Position numbers and translations under genes: made by a program. Shown here in pieces: positions 18,719-26,510 of a stretch of 64,000 bases of DNA (the stretch's first letter is position 1; every line of letters begins with the position of its first letter). Source of the DNA: an uncultured Coriobacteriales bacterium (GTDB lineage Bacteria; Actinomycetota; Coriobacteriia; Coriobacteriales; UMGS124); assembly GCA_934636245.1 (NCBI GenBank), contig CAKUAI010000015.1, positions 1 through 64,000 of the forward strand, written 5' to 3'. The notes beneath the pieces are model-generated. The model saw only the letters and a program-made list of their open reading frames with translations, was not told the origin of the DNA and searched no databases.

Positions 18719-19624
18719 TTACGCCTTTGCGCGAGCGGCCCTCAGGTTCTCAGCCTGCTCGAAATAGCCCAGGATGATCTGCGCGGTCTCCTCGACAGCA
18801 CGGCCGTTGGTGTGCACGACGATGCACCCAAGCTTCCTCATAAGGGCGCGAGCCTCGTCAAGCTCCTCCTGAATGCATGTGGGATCGGCATAAGAGCCTG
18901 CCACTTTGCGCGCCTCAAGGCTGCCGAGACGCTCGTTGCGAATCGAGGAGAGCACTTCGGGCGTGGAGATGAGCCCGAAGATGCGGTGTGGTTCGACATC
19001 GAAAAGCTCGTGGGGCGGCTCTGAACCCTTGGCAAGGGGGATGTTTGCCACACGATAGCCCTGAAACGACATGTACATGGACAAGGGCGTCTTTGAAGTG
19101 CGCGACACGCCGACCAAGACGATGTCGGCCTTGGTAAGGTCCTGCGGGTTGCGCCCGTCGTCATGGGCAACAAAAAACTCCATCGCATTGATGCGATTGA
19201 AGTAGCGATCGTCGACCTTGCGGATGGCGCCTGCTTGGATATGCGGTTCCAGGCCGGTCAGACGCTGAACGGCGTCGAGCGCGGGACCGATAAGGTCGAG
19301 CGAATCGATGCCGCGCGCCTCGAACTCGGCCTCAATCTGCGCTCGAAGCCCGCGGTCGACGATGGTGTAGAACACAAGCGCCTTGACGTCGGGGTCGGCG
19401 CAATGCTCGTCGAGGTACGCACGAACCTGCTCTACTTTCGTCACCTTGGGAAGGCGCTGGATGTGAACGCATCCAACACCGAACTGGGACGTCGCGGCAA
19501 GAGCGACTTCTGCCGCCGTCTCACCGAGCGAGTCCGAGATAACGTGAATGGTGGGGACCAAGGCCCCCGGTTGAGCCGCCAGGGGTTGCTCCGTGGGGCT
19601 GATGCCATAGCAAAACTCGTCCAC
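18719..19624 (-). CDS. ppsR: Pyruvate, phosphate dikinase regulatory protein (ADP-dependent kinase/phosphorylase)
   Basis: This 301-residue DUF299-family protein switches PpdK off by ADP-dependent phosphorylation of its active-site Thr and on again by phosphorolysis. The P-loop-like motif GVSRTSKTPLSMYMS (about residues 172-186) and the opening PTIHVISDSLGETAAEVALAA are diagnostic. The location next to ppdK makes the substrate nearly certain (PpsR homologues elsewhere can act on PEP synthase). The start GTG 19624 follows AGGGAGG. An intrinsic terminator ends immediately before that site, so expression may depend on readthrough from glyS. Confidence 0.94.
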   Translation of the reverse strand: MDEFCYGISPTEQPLAAQPGALVPTIHVISDSLGETAAEVALAATSQFGVGCVHIQRLPKVTKVEQVRAYLDEHCADPDVKALVFYTIVDRGLRAQIEAEFEARGIDSLDLIGPALDAVQRLTGLEPHIQAGAIRKVDDRYFNRINAMEFFVAHDDGRNPQDLTKADIVLVGVSRTSKTPLSMYMSFQGYRVANIPLAKGSEPPHELFDVEPHRIFGLISTPEVLSSIRNERLGSLEARKVAGSYADPTCIQEELDEARALMRKLGCIVVHTNGRAVEETAQIILGYFEQAENLRAARAKA

Positions 19625-19641
19625 TCGTGCGCCTCCCTCTA

Positions 19642-19720
19642 CAAAAAGGCCGCTGCGGCGGCTCTTCGGGGGACGCACACCTCGCGATGCGCATCCCCCA
19701 CCTGCCTAGCCGCAGCGGCC
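19642..19720 (-). terminator. Two-part terminator/attenuator between glyS and ppsR
   Basis: On the minus strand an outer 12-bp arm pair (GGCCGCTGCGGC with GCCGCAGCGGCC inside a longer arm) encloses a second 12-bp hairpin (GGGGGATGCGCA / TGTGCGTCCCCC), then TTTTTG. The T-run ends about 3 nt before the ppsR Shine-Dalgarno element. Confidence 0.8.
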
Positions 19721-19751
19721 CGGGTCTGGTGTTTATCAGGCAGAGCCGGCG

Positions 19752-21854
19752 TTATGCCTTCTTCTCCATCTTGCCGAAGTCGGCGACGTCGTGGAAGACA
19801 CCGACGAAGCGGTTGAGCAGACGCAGACGGTTGGCACGAACGGCAAGGTCGTCGTCCATGACCATGACATCGTTGAAGAACGTGTCGATAGGCGTGCGCA
19901 GGGCGGCAAGGGCCTCGATGGCGCCGGCGTAACCGCCCTCGCCGGCAAGGCAGGCCTCAACCTTGGCGGCAGCCATGTCAACGGCCTCAAGCAGCGCAGA
20001 CTCGCTGGGACCGAGCAGGGACTTGTCGACGTCGCAACCAAGAGCCGCGTCGCGCAGGTTGTTGGCACGGGTGTAGGCGCTTGCCAGGTCGTCAAAGACC
20101 TCGCGCGAACCAGTGCGCGCATCCTCAAGGGCATGAGCACGGGCGATGAACTCGGCGGGCTCGACAATGCCGACGGCCTTGACGGCCTCGACCGTGTCGG
20201 CGCTGACGTTCTCGTCGCGAGCCATGCTGGCAAGACGACCCACAAAGAAGTCGGTGACGGCAGCCTCAACGGCAGCGAAGTCAAACTCGATGCCCTGGGC
20301 AGCGAGGCCCTCGAGCGCTGCGTGAATGGCAGTCACCAGGCTGATGGCGGGCTCGGCGCGCAGGATGTTGATGATACCGATGGCGGCACGGCGAACCGCG
20401 AAGGGGTCGGAGGAGCCAGTGGGGGCCTCGCCGATCGCGAAGATGCCGCAAGCAGTGTCGAGCTTGTCAGCCATGGCGACAATGCGGCCGACAAGGCCGT
20501 CGGGCAGGACGTCGCCTGCGAAGCGCGGGCGATAGTGCTGGCTCACGGCAAGGGCGACCTCGGGGGCCTCGCCGGAGGCGGTGGCATAGTAACCGCCCAT
20601 GACACCCTGCTGGCTGGTGAACTCCACCACGGCGCCCGTCACGAGGTCAGCCTTGGCGAGATAGGCACCGCGCTGAGCCTTCTCGACGACGTCGGCGTCA
20701 TAACCAGCCTGGGCACCGATCTTGCCGGCGAGGTCGCGCACGCGCATCGTCTTGTCGAGCATGGTGCCGAGCTTCTCCTGGAAGCCGACAGTTGCCAGCT
20801 TGGCGACATAGGCCTCGAGCGGGTGCTTGAGGTCCTCCTCGTAGAAGAACTTGGCGTCGGACAGACGGGCGCGCACAACGCGCTCGTTGCCCTGGGCAAT
20901 GACGTCGTTGCGAGCCGGGTCGCCGTTGGAGACAAGGACGAAGTGGTTCGTCAGCTTGCCCTGGGCGTCATACAGCGGGAAGTAACGCTGGTTGGAGAGC
21001 ATCGACTCGCAGATGATCTCGTTGGGAACCTGCAGGAACTCCTCGTCGAAGTCGGCCACGACGACCGTGGGCCACTCGACAAGGTTGACGACCTCGTCGA
21101 AGGTCTTCTTGGGCGTGTCGGCCTTGAGGCCGCGCTGCGCCTCGACCTCGGCGATGCCCTCGCGGATAATCTGGGCGCGCTTGGCGCCGGAGGCCACGAC
21201 ATGGGCAGACTCGAGGACGTCGAAGTACTCCTGAGCCGAAGCAATCTCATAGGTGCCGGGGTTCATGAGGCGATGGCCCTTGGTGGTACGGCCGGCAACA
21301 TGACCGCAGAACTCAACGGGGACGACCTCGTCGTCGAGCAGGCACACAAGCCAGCGGACGGGGCGGGAGAAGCGATAGGGCGTGGTGCCCCAGCGCTGGG
21401 TGCGAAGGCCGGTCAGCTTGTCGTTGATCTTGTTTGCGGCGGCGGCCAGGACCTCGGTCAGGACCTCACCGGCGGGACGCGCAGGCGTCGTGCGGTCGAC
21501 CCACACATAGCTCTTGCCGTCCTGCTCGCGCACGACAAGGTCAGCGGCGGTGGCACCCTTGCCACGAGCGAAGCCAGCAGCAGCCTTCGTCGGGTTGCCG
21601 TCGGCGTCGAAGGCCTGGGCAGCGGCGGGGCCACGGAAATGCTCCTCAAGCTGGTCGGTCGCGGAAGCGACACCGTGGATGAGCGTGGTGAGGCGGCGCG
21701 GGGTGCCGATGACCTCGACTCCCTCAAAGCCCAGGTGGGCGCCCTTCAGGCCCTCACGCACGAGCTCTTCCATCACGACGCACGACTTGTTGAGGGCGGC
21801 GCTGGGCAGCTCCTCGGTACCGATCTCGAAAACAAGTTCCTTGGTCGAAGCCAT
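19752..21854 (-). CDS. glyS: Glycyl-tRNA synthetase beta subunit
   Basis: The 700-residue beta subunit of the bacterial alpha2-beta2 enzyme contributes tRNA recognition. It starts MASTKELVFEIGTEELPSAAL, matching the canonical LL-EIGTEELP start. An HD-like domain and a C-terminal anticodon-binding DALR-type region (RLRLLNRFVGVFHDVADFGKM) complete it. The start ATG 21854 is 3 nt after the glyQ stop, so the subunits are co-translated. Confidence 0.96.
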   Translation of the reverse strand: MASTKELVFEIGTEELPSAALNKSCVVMEELVREGLKGAHLGFEGVEVIGTPRRLTTLIHGVASATDQLEEHFRGPAAAQAFDADGNPTKAAAGFARGKGATAADLVVREQDGKSYVWVDRTTPARPAGEVLTEVLAAAANKINDKLTGLRTQRWGTTPYRFSRPVRWLVCLLDDEVVPVEFCGHVAGRTTKGHRLMNPGTYEIASAQEYFDVLESAHVVASGAKRAQIIREGIAEVEAQRGLKADTPKKTFDEVVNLVEWPTVVVADFDEEFLQVPNEIICESMLSNQRYFPLYDAQGKLTNHFVLVSNGDPARNDVIAQGNERVVRARLSDAKFFYEEDLKHPLEAYVAKLATVGFQEKLGTMLDKTMRVRDLAGKIGAQAGYDADVVEKAQRGAYLAKADLVTGAVVEFTSQQGVMGGYYATASGEAPEVALAVSQHYRPRFAGDVLPDGLVGRIVAMADKLDTACGIFAIGEAPTGSSDPFAVRRAAIGIINILRAEPAISLVTAIHAALEGLAAQGIEFDFAAVEAAVTDFFVGRLASMARDENVSADTVEAVKAVGIVEPAEFIARAHALEDARTGSREVFDDLASAYTRANNLRDAALGCDVDKSLLGPSESALLEAVDMAAAKVEACLAGEGGYAGAIEALAALRTPIDTFFNDVMVMDDDLAVRANRLRLLNRFVGVFHDVADFGKMEKKA

Positions 21855-21857
21855 TGT

Positions 21858-22763
21858 TTAAGCCACCTCCTGGGCGCTGGTCTTTGCTACGGCGTCCTCG
21901 TGAGCCTGCCATGCCTCACAGCACGCCTTGGCCACGGCGCGGACGCGCAGGATGTATGCGGCACGCTCGGTGGCACTGATAGCGCCACGCGAGTCGAGCA
22001 GGTTGAAGGCATGCGAGCACTTAAGCACGCAGTCATATGCCGGCAGGGGCTGGCCGGCCTCGAGGCAGTGGTGGCACTCGGCCTCGTACTCGTCGAACTT
22101 GCGACGCATGAGGTCGACGTCGGCAAGCTCGAAGTTGTAGGTCGAGAACTCGCGCTCGTTCTCGAGGTAGACGTCGCCGTAGGTGAAGACGCTTCCGTCG
22201 GCGCTGCGAGCCCACACCAGGTCATAGACGGAGTCGACGCCCTGGATGTACATGGCGAGGCGCTCCAGACCATAGGTGATCTCCACGGGCACGGGGCCGA
22301 CCTCGATGCCGCCCACCTGCTGGAAGTAGGTGAACTGCGTGACCTCCATGCCGTTGAGCCACACCTCCCAGCCAAGGCCCCAAGCGCCCAGCGTCGGCGA
22401 CTCCCAGTCGTCCTCGACAAAGCGCACGTCATGCTCGGCCGGCTCGATGCCGATGGTGCGCAGGGAGTCGAGGTAGAGCTCCTGGGGGTTGTCAGGAGAG
22501 GGCTTCATGAGCACCTGGAACTGATAGTAGTGCTGCAGGCGGTTGGGGTTCTCGCCGTAACGGCCGTCAGCGGGGCGGCGGCAGGGCTGGGCATAGCAGG
22601 TGCGCCAGGGCTTGTCGCCAAGCGCGCGCAGCGTCGTGGCCCAGTGGAACGTGCCAGCGCCGACCTCGCTGTCATAGGGCTGCAGCACGACGCAACCCTG
22701 GGACGCCCAGTAGTTTTGCAGGGCGAGGATGATCTCCTGGAACGTCAGGGCATCCTTGTTCAT
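21858..22763 (-). CDS. glyQ: Glycyl-tRNA synthetase alpha subunit
   Basis: The 301-residue catalytic subunit is a class II synthetase. It begins MNKDALTFQEIILALQNYWA, followed by GCVVLQPYDSEVGAGTFHWAT and the conserved YGENPNRLQHYYQFQVLMKP. The start ATG 22763 follows GGAAGG; the frame continues upstream through lepB without meaning. No T-box leader is visible in the 67-nt gap to lepB, only a hairpin. Confidence 0.96.
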   Translation of the reverse strand: MNKDALTFQEIILALQNYWASQGCVVLQPYDSEVGAGTFHWATTLRALGDKPWRTCYAQPCRRPADGRYGENPNRLQHYYQFQVLMKPSPDNPQELYLDSLRTIGIEPAEHDVRFVEDDWESPTLGAWGLGWEVWLNGMEVTQFTYFQQVGGIEVGPVPVEITYGLERLAMYIQGVDSVYDLVWARSADGSVFTYGDVYLENEREFSTYNFELADVDLMRRKFDEYEAECHHCLEAGQPLPAYDCVLKCSHAFNLLDSRGAISATERAAYILRVRAVAKACCEAWQAHEDAVAKTSAQEVA

Positions 22764-22789
22764 CGCAGTCTTCCTTCCTATGTAGCACA

Positions 22790-22811
22790 GGGCGAGGCAC
22801 ATGCCTCGCCC
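22790..22811 (-). promoter_or_regulatory. GC-rich hairpin between lepB and glyQ
   Basis: A perfect 10-bp stem (GGGCGAGGCA / TGCCTCGCCC) has only a 2-nt centre and no T-tract, so it is a poor intrinsic terminator. It may stabilise or process the mRNA, or reduce flow into glyQS. Confidence 0.45.
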
Positions 22812-22830
22812 ACGTTGCAGGACTATGGTA

Positions 22831-23574
22831 TTAGCCGAGGGGTCCGACCGAAATTTGAATCGAGCCGTCTCCATTGGTTCTGAACAGCGGCCAATAGCGG
22901 AACACGGCATGGCCGGTAATGGCAGAGGCGTCCACTGCACCGAACACACGTGAGTCAGCCGAGTTGCCGCGGTTGTCGCCCATGGCCCAGAAATACCCCT
23001 CAGGAATGGTGTAGGGATACGAGATCTGGGTCTTCGTGCGCTCGCCGGAGGAGTTGAGCACAAGCTCACCGGCATCCGCGTCGTACGACAGGACGGCACC
23101 CTCGTAGGAAAGGTCGCTCGTCATGGGCTTGGTCGCCTGGCCGTTGGTGTACGGCTCATCGAGGGCCACCCCGTCGACGTACACGACACCGTCGCGCAGG
23201 TCGATGGTCTGACCGCCAACCGCGATGACGCGCTTGATGAGCGTCTCGGAATGATCGCGCGGATTGGTGAACGTGACGATCTCGCCAGGCTCGGGCATGT
23301 CGGACAACGCCGTGGTGATCTTCTCGGCAAACACACGGTCGCCGATTTGAATCGTCTGAAGCATGGATCCCGAAGGAATCTCGAACGGCTCCACAACCCA
23401 AGTGCGCAGCGCCAGGATGGCGAGAAGCATGATTGCAAAGGCGACCACGAACTCCATGACACCGGAGAGCCAGCCTTGTTTGCCGCCCTTCTCGCCGCCG
23501 GGTTGCACCGCCGCGTCGACAGACTCGGCCGGGGCCTTTTCCTCGTCTGAACTCGAAGTGGTAATGTCGCTCAC
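22831..23574 (-). CDS. lepB: Signal peptidase I
   Basis: The 247-residue membrane-anchored serine protease removes signal peptides. A charged N-terminal tail (about 35 residues) precedes one membrane segment (VMEFVVAFAIMLLAILALRTWV). The catalytic Ser is in IPSGSMLQT and the general-base Lys in TLIKRVIAVGG; GYFWAMGDNRGNSADSR is box E. The start is GTG 23574 behind TAAGGAGG. It lies after trmD on the same strand. Confidence 0.95.
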   Translation of the reverse strand: MSDITTSSSDEEKAPAESVDAAVQPGGEKGGKQGWLSGVMEFVVAFAIMLLAILALRTWVVEPFEIPSGSMLQTIQIGDRVFAEKITTALSDMPEPGEIVTFTNPRDHSETLIKRVIAVGGQTIDLRDGVVYVDGVALDEPYTNGQATKPMTSDLSYEGAVLSYDADAGELVLNSSGERTKTQISYPYTIPEGYFWAMGDNRGNSADSRVFGAVDASAITGHAVFRYWPLFRTNGDGSIQISVGPLG

Positions 23575-23680
23575 GAACCGGACCTCCTTATCTCACATCG
23601 TTGGTGTGCCCAGCAAACAGACACGTGAGGGATAATTGTAGTACCGATCAGGCACATGAAGGACGAGCTTTACGCACTTC

Positions 23681-24469
23681 TTACCGAAGAATGTCAAACA
23701 GGTCGAGAGCCGCCGTGCGCGAGTCCTCACCGGCGGCAATGCGCTCGAGGAGCTCCTCGGCGCGCTGCCTCTCCTTGTCGGTGAGGTCGGCCGTGGCGAT
23801 AAGGTCGGGACGGCGCTCGCAGGTACGCACGATGGCGTCGGCCCTGCGCCATGCGGCAATCTTTGCGTGGTCGCCGCTCAAGAGCATGGCAGGAACTTCC
23901 ATCCCGTGCGTCTGGGCAGGGCGTGTGTACTGCGCATACTCGAGAAGGCCGGCGCCGAACGACTCGTCGACGCAGCTCTGGTCGTCTCCGAGCACGCCGG
24001 GGATAAGCCGCACGACGGCATCGGTCACCGTGAGAGCCGCAAGCTCGCCGCCCGTGAGCACGTAATCACCCAGGGAGATGCAGCGGTCGGCGCGCGAGTA
24101 GACGCGCTCGTCCATGCCCTCGTAATGGCCGCAGACAAACAAGATACGGTCCTTGTGGGAAAGCTCCTCAGCCATCGTCTGGCAAAAGGGCTCGCCCGTA
24201 GGGGTGAAGAAGACGGTATACGCGAGATTGTCAGGGCCAGCCAGCTCATCAAGGGCCTCAAAGAAAGGCTCGCACTTCATGAGCATGCCCTGACCGCCGC
24301 CGTAGGGCGCGTCGTCAACCGTGCGATGCCTGTCATGGGTCCAGTCGCGCAGGTCATGGGCTGCAAACTCAAGGTAGCCCGCCTTGCGGGCCCTGCCCAT
24401 GATGGACAGGGACATGATGGGCTCAAACATCTGGGGAAAGACGCCGAGGGTCTCAATACGAATGGCCAC
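23681..24469 (-). CDS. trmD: tRNA (guanine-N1)-methyltransferase
   Basis: The 262-residue SPOUT enzyme makes m1G37 in tRNAs. Family hallmarks are RIETLGVFPQMFEP, DDAPYGGGQGMLMKCEP, the trefoil-knot segment CGHYEGMDERV and SLGDYVLTGGELAA. The start GTG 24469 (VAIRIETLG) follows GAGGAG and sits 4 nt after the rimM stop. The long in-frame stretch upstream belongs to rimM in another frame. Confidence 0.95.
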   Translation of the reverse strand: MAIRIETLGVFPQMFEPIMSLSIMGRARKAGYLEFAAHDLRDWTHDRHRTVDDAPYGGGQGMLMKCEPFFEALDELAGPDNLAYTVFFTPTGEPFCQTMAEELSHKDRILFVCGHYEGMDERVYSRADRCISLGDYVLTGGELAALTVTDAVVRLIPGVLGDDQSCVDESFGAGLLEYAQYTRPAQTHGMEVPAMLLSGDHAKIAAWRRADAIVRTCERRPDLIATADLTDKERQRAEELLERIAAGEDSRTAALDLFDILR

Positions 24470-24473
24470 GGCT

Positions 24474-25007
24474 CTACTCCTCGGGCAGGATGCCGCGAGG
24501 GAGCCTGACCATAACCTGGCCCGACTCGTCCTCGGGAAGCTCGAGCACGACCTCTTCAAGGACCGGCACCAAAAACTCGCCATACTTCTCTGACTGCACG
24601 ACCCAGACATCGTTGGCCGGCAGCAGCATGAGTTCGGAGATTTCACCCACGAGGCCGCGAGTCTCGTCAACCATCTCGCAGCCCACGCAGTCGAGGAACT
24701 CGCGCTCCTCAACATACTCGGGCACGTCTTCACAACGCGCAAGCACGAGCTTGCCCACCAGGCGCTCGGCAGCGTTGAGGTCGCGGGCGCAGGAGAACGC
24801 CACCAGGGGCGGTTCCTGCTCGCCCACCGAGGTCACGGTGCAAAAGCGGTCAGTTTCAAGGTCGGGAGGAGTCAGGCACACGCGCATGCCAGGCTTTAGA
24901 CAAAAAGGGAGGCCGTCGAGTGCAACCGCGACGACCTCCCCTTTTTTGCCATGAGTCCTTGATATGCGCGCAACGTTGATATATCCCGTCACGCTATCGT
25001 GGTTCAT
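24474..25007 (-). CDS. rimM: Ribosome maturation factor RimM
   Basis: The 177-residue protein binds S19 and assists 30S maturation. It begins VTGYINVARISRTHGKKGEV, the N-terminal beta-barrel domain, and a C-terminal PRC-barrel ends with LLPANDVWVVQ, FLVPVLEEVV. The start ATG 25007 (MNHDSVTGY) is 4 nt after the khpA stop. It is part of rpsP-khpA-rimM-trmD, a conserved translation operon. Confidence 0.93.
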   Translation of the reverse strand: MNHDSVTGYINVARISRTHGKKGEVVAVALDGLPFCLKPGMRVCLTPPDLETDRFCTVTSVGEQEPPLVAFSCARDLNAAERLVGKLVLARCEDVPEYVEEREFLDCVGCEMVDETRGLVGEISELMLLPANDVWVVQSEKYGEFLVPVLEEVVLELPEDESGQVMVRLPRGILPEE

Positions 25008-25011
25008 AAGC

Positions 25012-25302
25012 TTATCCCACAACCTCAACTTCGGCATTAATCTCGTCACGAGCAGCGCAGGCTCGGGCGAGGGTGCGAATCGACTTGATGACGCGGCCGT
25101 GACGGCCCACCACCTTGCCGACGTCCTCGGAGTCGACGTGAACTTCGATAAGCGAAGACTCGTCGGAGTCCGTCACGTCGATGATGATGGCGTCGGGGTT
25201 GTCGACAAGTGAAGCAACCATGTACTCGACAAGGTCGCACACATTGTCGCTCGGCATGACCTCGTCAGACACCTCGTCGACGATGTCGAGCGCCTCAGAC
25301 AT
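25012..25302 (-). CDS. khpA: KH-domain RNA-binding protein KhpA (YlqC)
   Basis: The 96-residue protein has a single KH domain with the GxxG loop in VGKVVGRHGRVIKSIRTLARA and an acidic N-terminus. KhpA, usually with KhpB/Jag, is an RNA chaperone-like global regulator in Gram-positives. Its ATG overlaps the rpsP stop (TAATG). Confidence 0.92.
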   Translation of the reverse strand: MSEALDIVDEVSDEVMPSDNVCDLVEYMVASLVDNPDAIIIDVTDSDESSLIEVHVDSEDVGKVVGRHGRVIKSIRTLARACAARDEINAEVEVVG

Positions 25303-25547
25303 TACTGAGCGTCCTTGACCTGCTTGATCAGGCGGGCAACGGTCTCAGTGGGCTGAGCACCCTTGGCGATCCAAGAGTCAACCTTCTCCATATCCATGGA
25401 AACGAAGGAAGGCTCAACCATGGGGTTGTAACGGCCGACCTCCTCGACGTTGCGGCCGTCGCGGGGGCAACGGGCGTCAGCGACGACGATACGGTAGTAG
25501 GGGTTCTTCTTGGAACCGTGACGAGCGAGACGAATCTTGACAGCCAA
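25302..25547 (-). CDS. rpsP: 30S ribosomal protein S16
   Basis: This 81-residue protein starts AVKIRLARHGSKKNPYYRIVVADAR, with GRYNPM further on. The start is TTG 25547, set by GAGGAGC 5 nt upstream and by the family N-terminus; the open frame upstream is leader. It is the first gene of the rpsP-khpA-rimM-trmD-lepB-glyQ-glyS run. Confidence 0.95.
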   Translation of the reverse strand: MAVKIRLARHGSKKNPYYRIVVADARCPRDGRNVEEVGRYNPMVEPSFVSMDMEKVDSWIAKGAQPTETVARLIKQVKDAQ

Positions 25548-25565
25548 TGAAAGCTCCTCAGTACT

Positions 25566-25583
25566 TGTGGCACGCAAGCCACA
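25566..25583 (-). promoter_or_regulatory. Small hairpin in the rpsP leader
   Basis: TGTGGC / GCCACA form a 6-bp stem with a 6-nt loop, about 15 nt upstream of the rpsP Shine-Dalgarno element. Its role is unknown. Confidence 0.3.
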
Positions 25584-25607
25584 GATCGATACGTAGCGAC
25601 TGATTAT

Positions 25608-25709
25608 TTTACGACAAAGCCACACGGAATGCATCTGGAGTTTTTGCTTGTCTCAGCCATTCCACAAGACACCATATTCTGCTGAAATCACACTGGGGTT
25701 TGTCGTAAA
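25608..25709. repeat. Perfect 11-bp inverted repeat in the rpsP/response-regulator divergent region
   Basis: TTTACGACAAA (25608-25618) returns as its exact reverse complement TTTGTCGTAAA (25699-25709), enclosing 80 bp that should hold the rpsP promoter. It could be a pair of binding sites for one protein acting on both operons. Confidence 0.45.
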
Positions 25710-25728
25710 CCTGCGCAGGGACAAAGAA

Positions 25729-25744
25729 TTCAGAATGCGTTCAG
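25729..25744 (+). promoter_or_regulatory. TTCAG direct repeats, candidate OmpR-type operator
   Basis: TTCAG occurs at 25729 and 25740, exactly 11 bp apart, about 60 bp upstream of the response-regulator start. OmpR/PhoB regulators bind direct half-sites with 11-bp spacing, so autoregulation is plausible. Confidence 0.4.
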
Positions 25745-25802
25745 CCCGCCTGGATACCATTAACCTGAAAATGGCACTTTAGCGAAGGAAAGGACGGCCA
25801 CT

Positions 25803-26489
25803 GTGAACGTATTGATCGTTGAGGACGAGTCCAACCTCGCCGACGCCCTGTCTCACATACTTCAGGAAAGCAAATACCACGTCGATTGCGCCAACGACGG
25901 CAAGACCGGTCTGGACTGGGCTCTCACGAACATGTATGACGCCATTGTCCTGGACGTCATGCTGCCCGGGATGGACGGCATCGAGGTGTGCCGTACGCTG
26001 CGCTCCAAAGGCATCTCCACCCCCGTCATCATGCTTACGGCGCGCTCGGAAGTGCGCGACAAAGTCGCAGGCTTAGACGCCGGCGCTGACGACTATCTCA
26101 CGAAACCCTTCGACCCCGAGGAGCTGTGTGCCCGCCTGCGCGCACTCACCCGTCGCACGGGCGAGGTCGTGCTCGACTCCGTAAGCTACGGCGACCTCGA
26201 GCTCGGCTTGGCCGACCTTGAGCTCAAATGCGCCGACAAGGCGGTGAGGCTGTCTCAGCGCGAAGGCGCGGTTATGGAGCTGCTCATGCGCTCCCCTCAA
26301 AACGTCTTCTCAAAGCAAGCCCTGCTCACCCGCGTCTGGGGCACGGAAGGAGAGACGGGCGTCAACAACGTCGAGGCGTATATCTCTTTCCTGCGCAAGA
26401 AACTTGCTTTTTTGAAATCAAGCGTCAGCATTGACACTATCAGGATGCTGGGATACAGGCTCAGCTACCCGGAAGACTGCAAGGCATAG
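25803..26489 (+). CDS. OmpR/PhoB-family response regulator
   Basis: The 228-residue protein has an N-terminal receiver domain (MNVLIVEDESNLADAL, phospho-acceptor Asp in YDAIVLDVMLPGMDG at about residue 51, Lys in DYLTKPFD) and a C-terminal winged helix (LSQREGAVMELLMRSPQNVF, ending YISFLRKKL, IRMLGYRL). The start is GTG 25803. The histidine kinase starts 21 nt downstream, so the two form a two-component pair. The stimulus is unknown. Confidence 0.93.
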   Translation: MNVLIVEDESNLADALSHILQESKYHVDCANDGKTGLDWALTNMYDAIVLDVMLPGMDGIEVCRTLRSKGISTPVIMLTARSEVRDKVAGLDAGADDYLTKPFDPEELCARLRALTRRTGEVVLDSVSYGDLELGLADLELKCADKAVRLSQREGAVMELLMRSPQNVFSKQALLTRVWGTEGETGVNNVEAYISFLRKKLAFLKSSVSIDTIRMLGYRLSYPEDCKA

Positions 26490-26510
26490 CCCACTATGTA
26501 AGGACGCACC

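Noticed and set aside
22764..22830. A T-box riboswitch before glyQ
   Set aside because: The gap is only 67 nt with one simple hairpin. No T-box sequence or terminator/antiterminator pair is present.
19791..22883. A 1030-codon plus-strand open frame across glyS and glyQ
   Set aside because: It spans two adjacent minus-strand genes including their junction. Stop codons are rare because of codon bias; no motif or start signal supports it.
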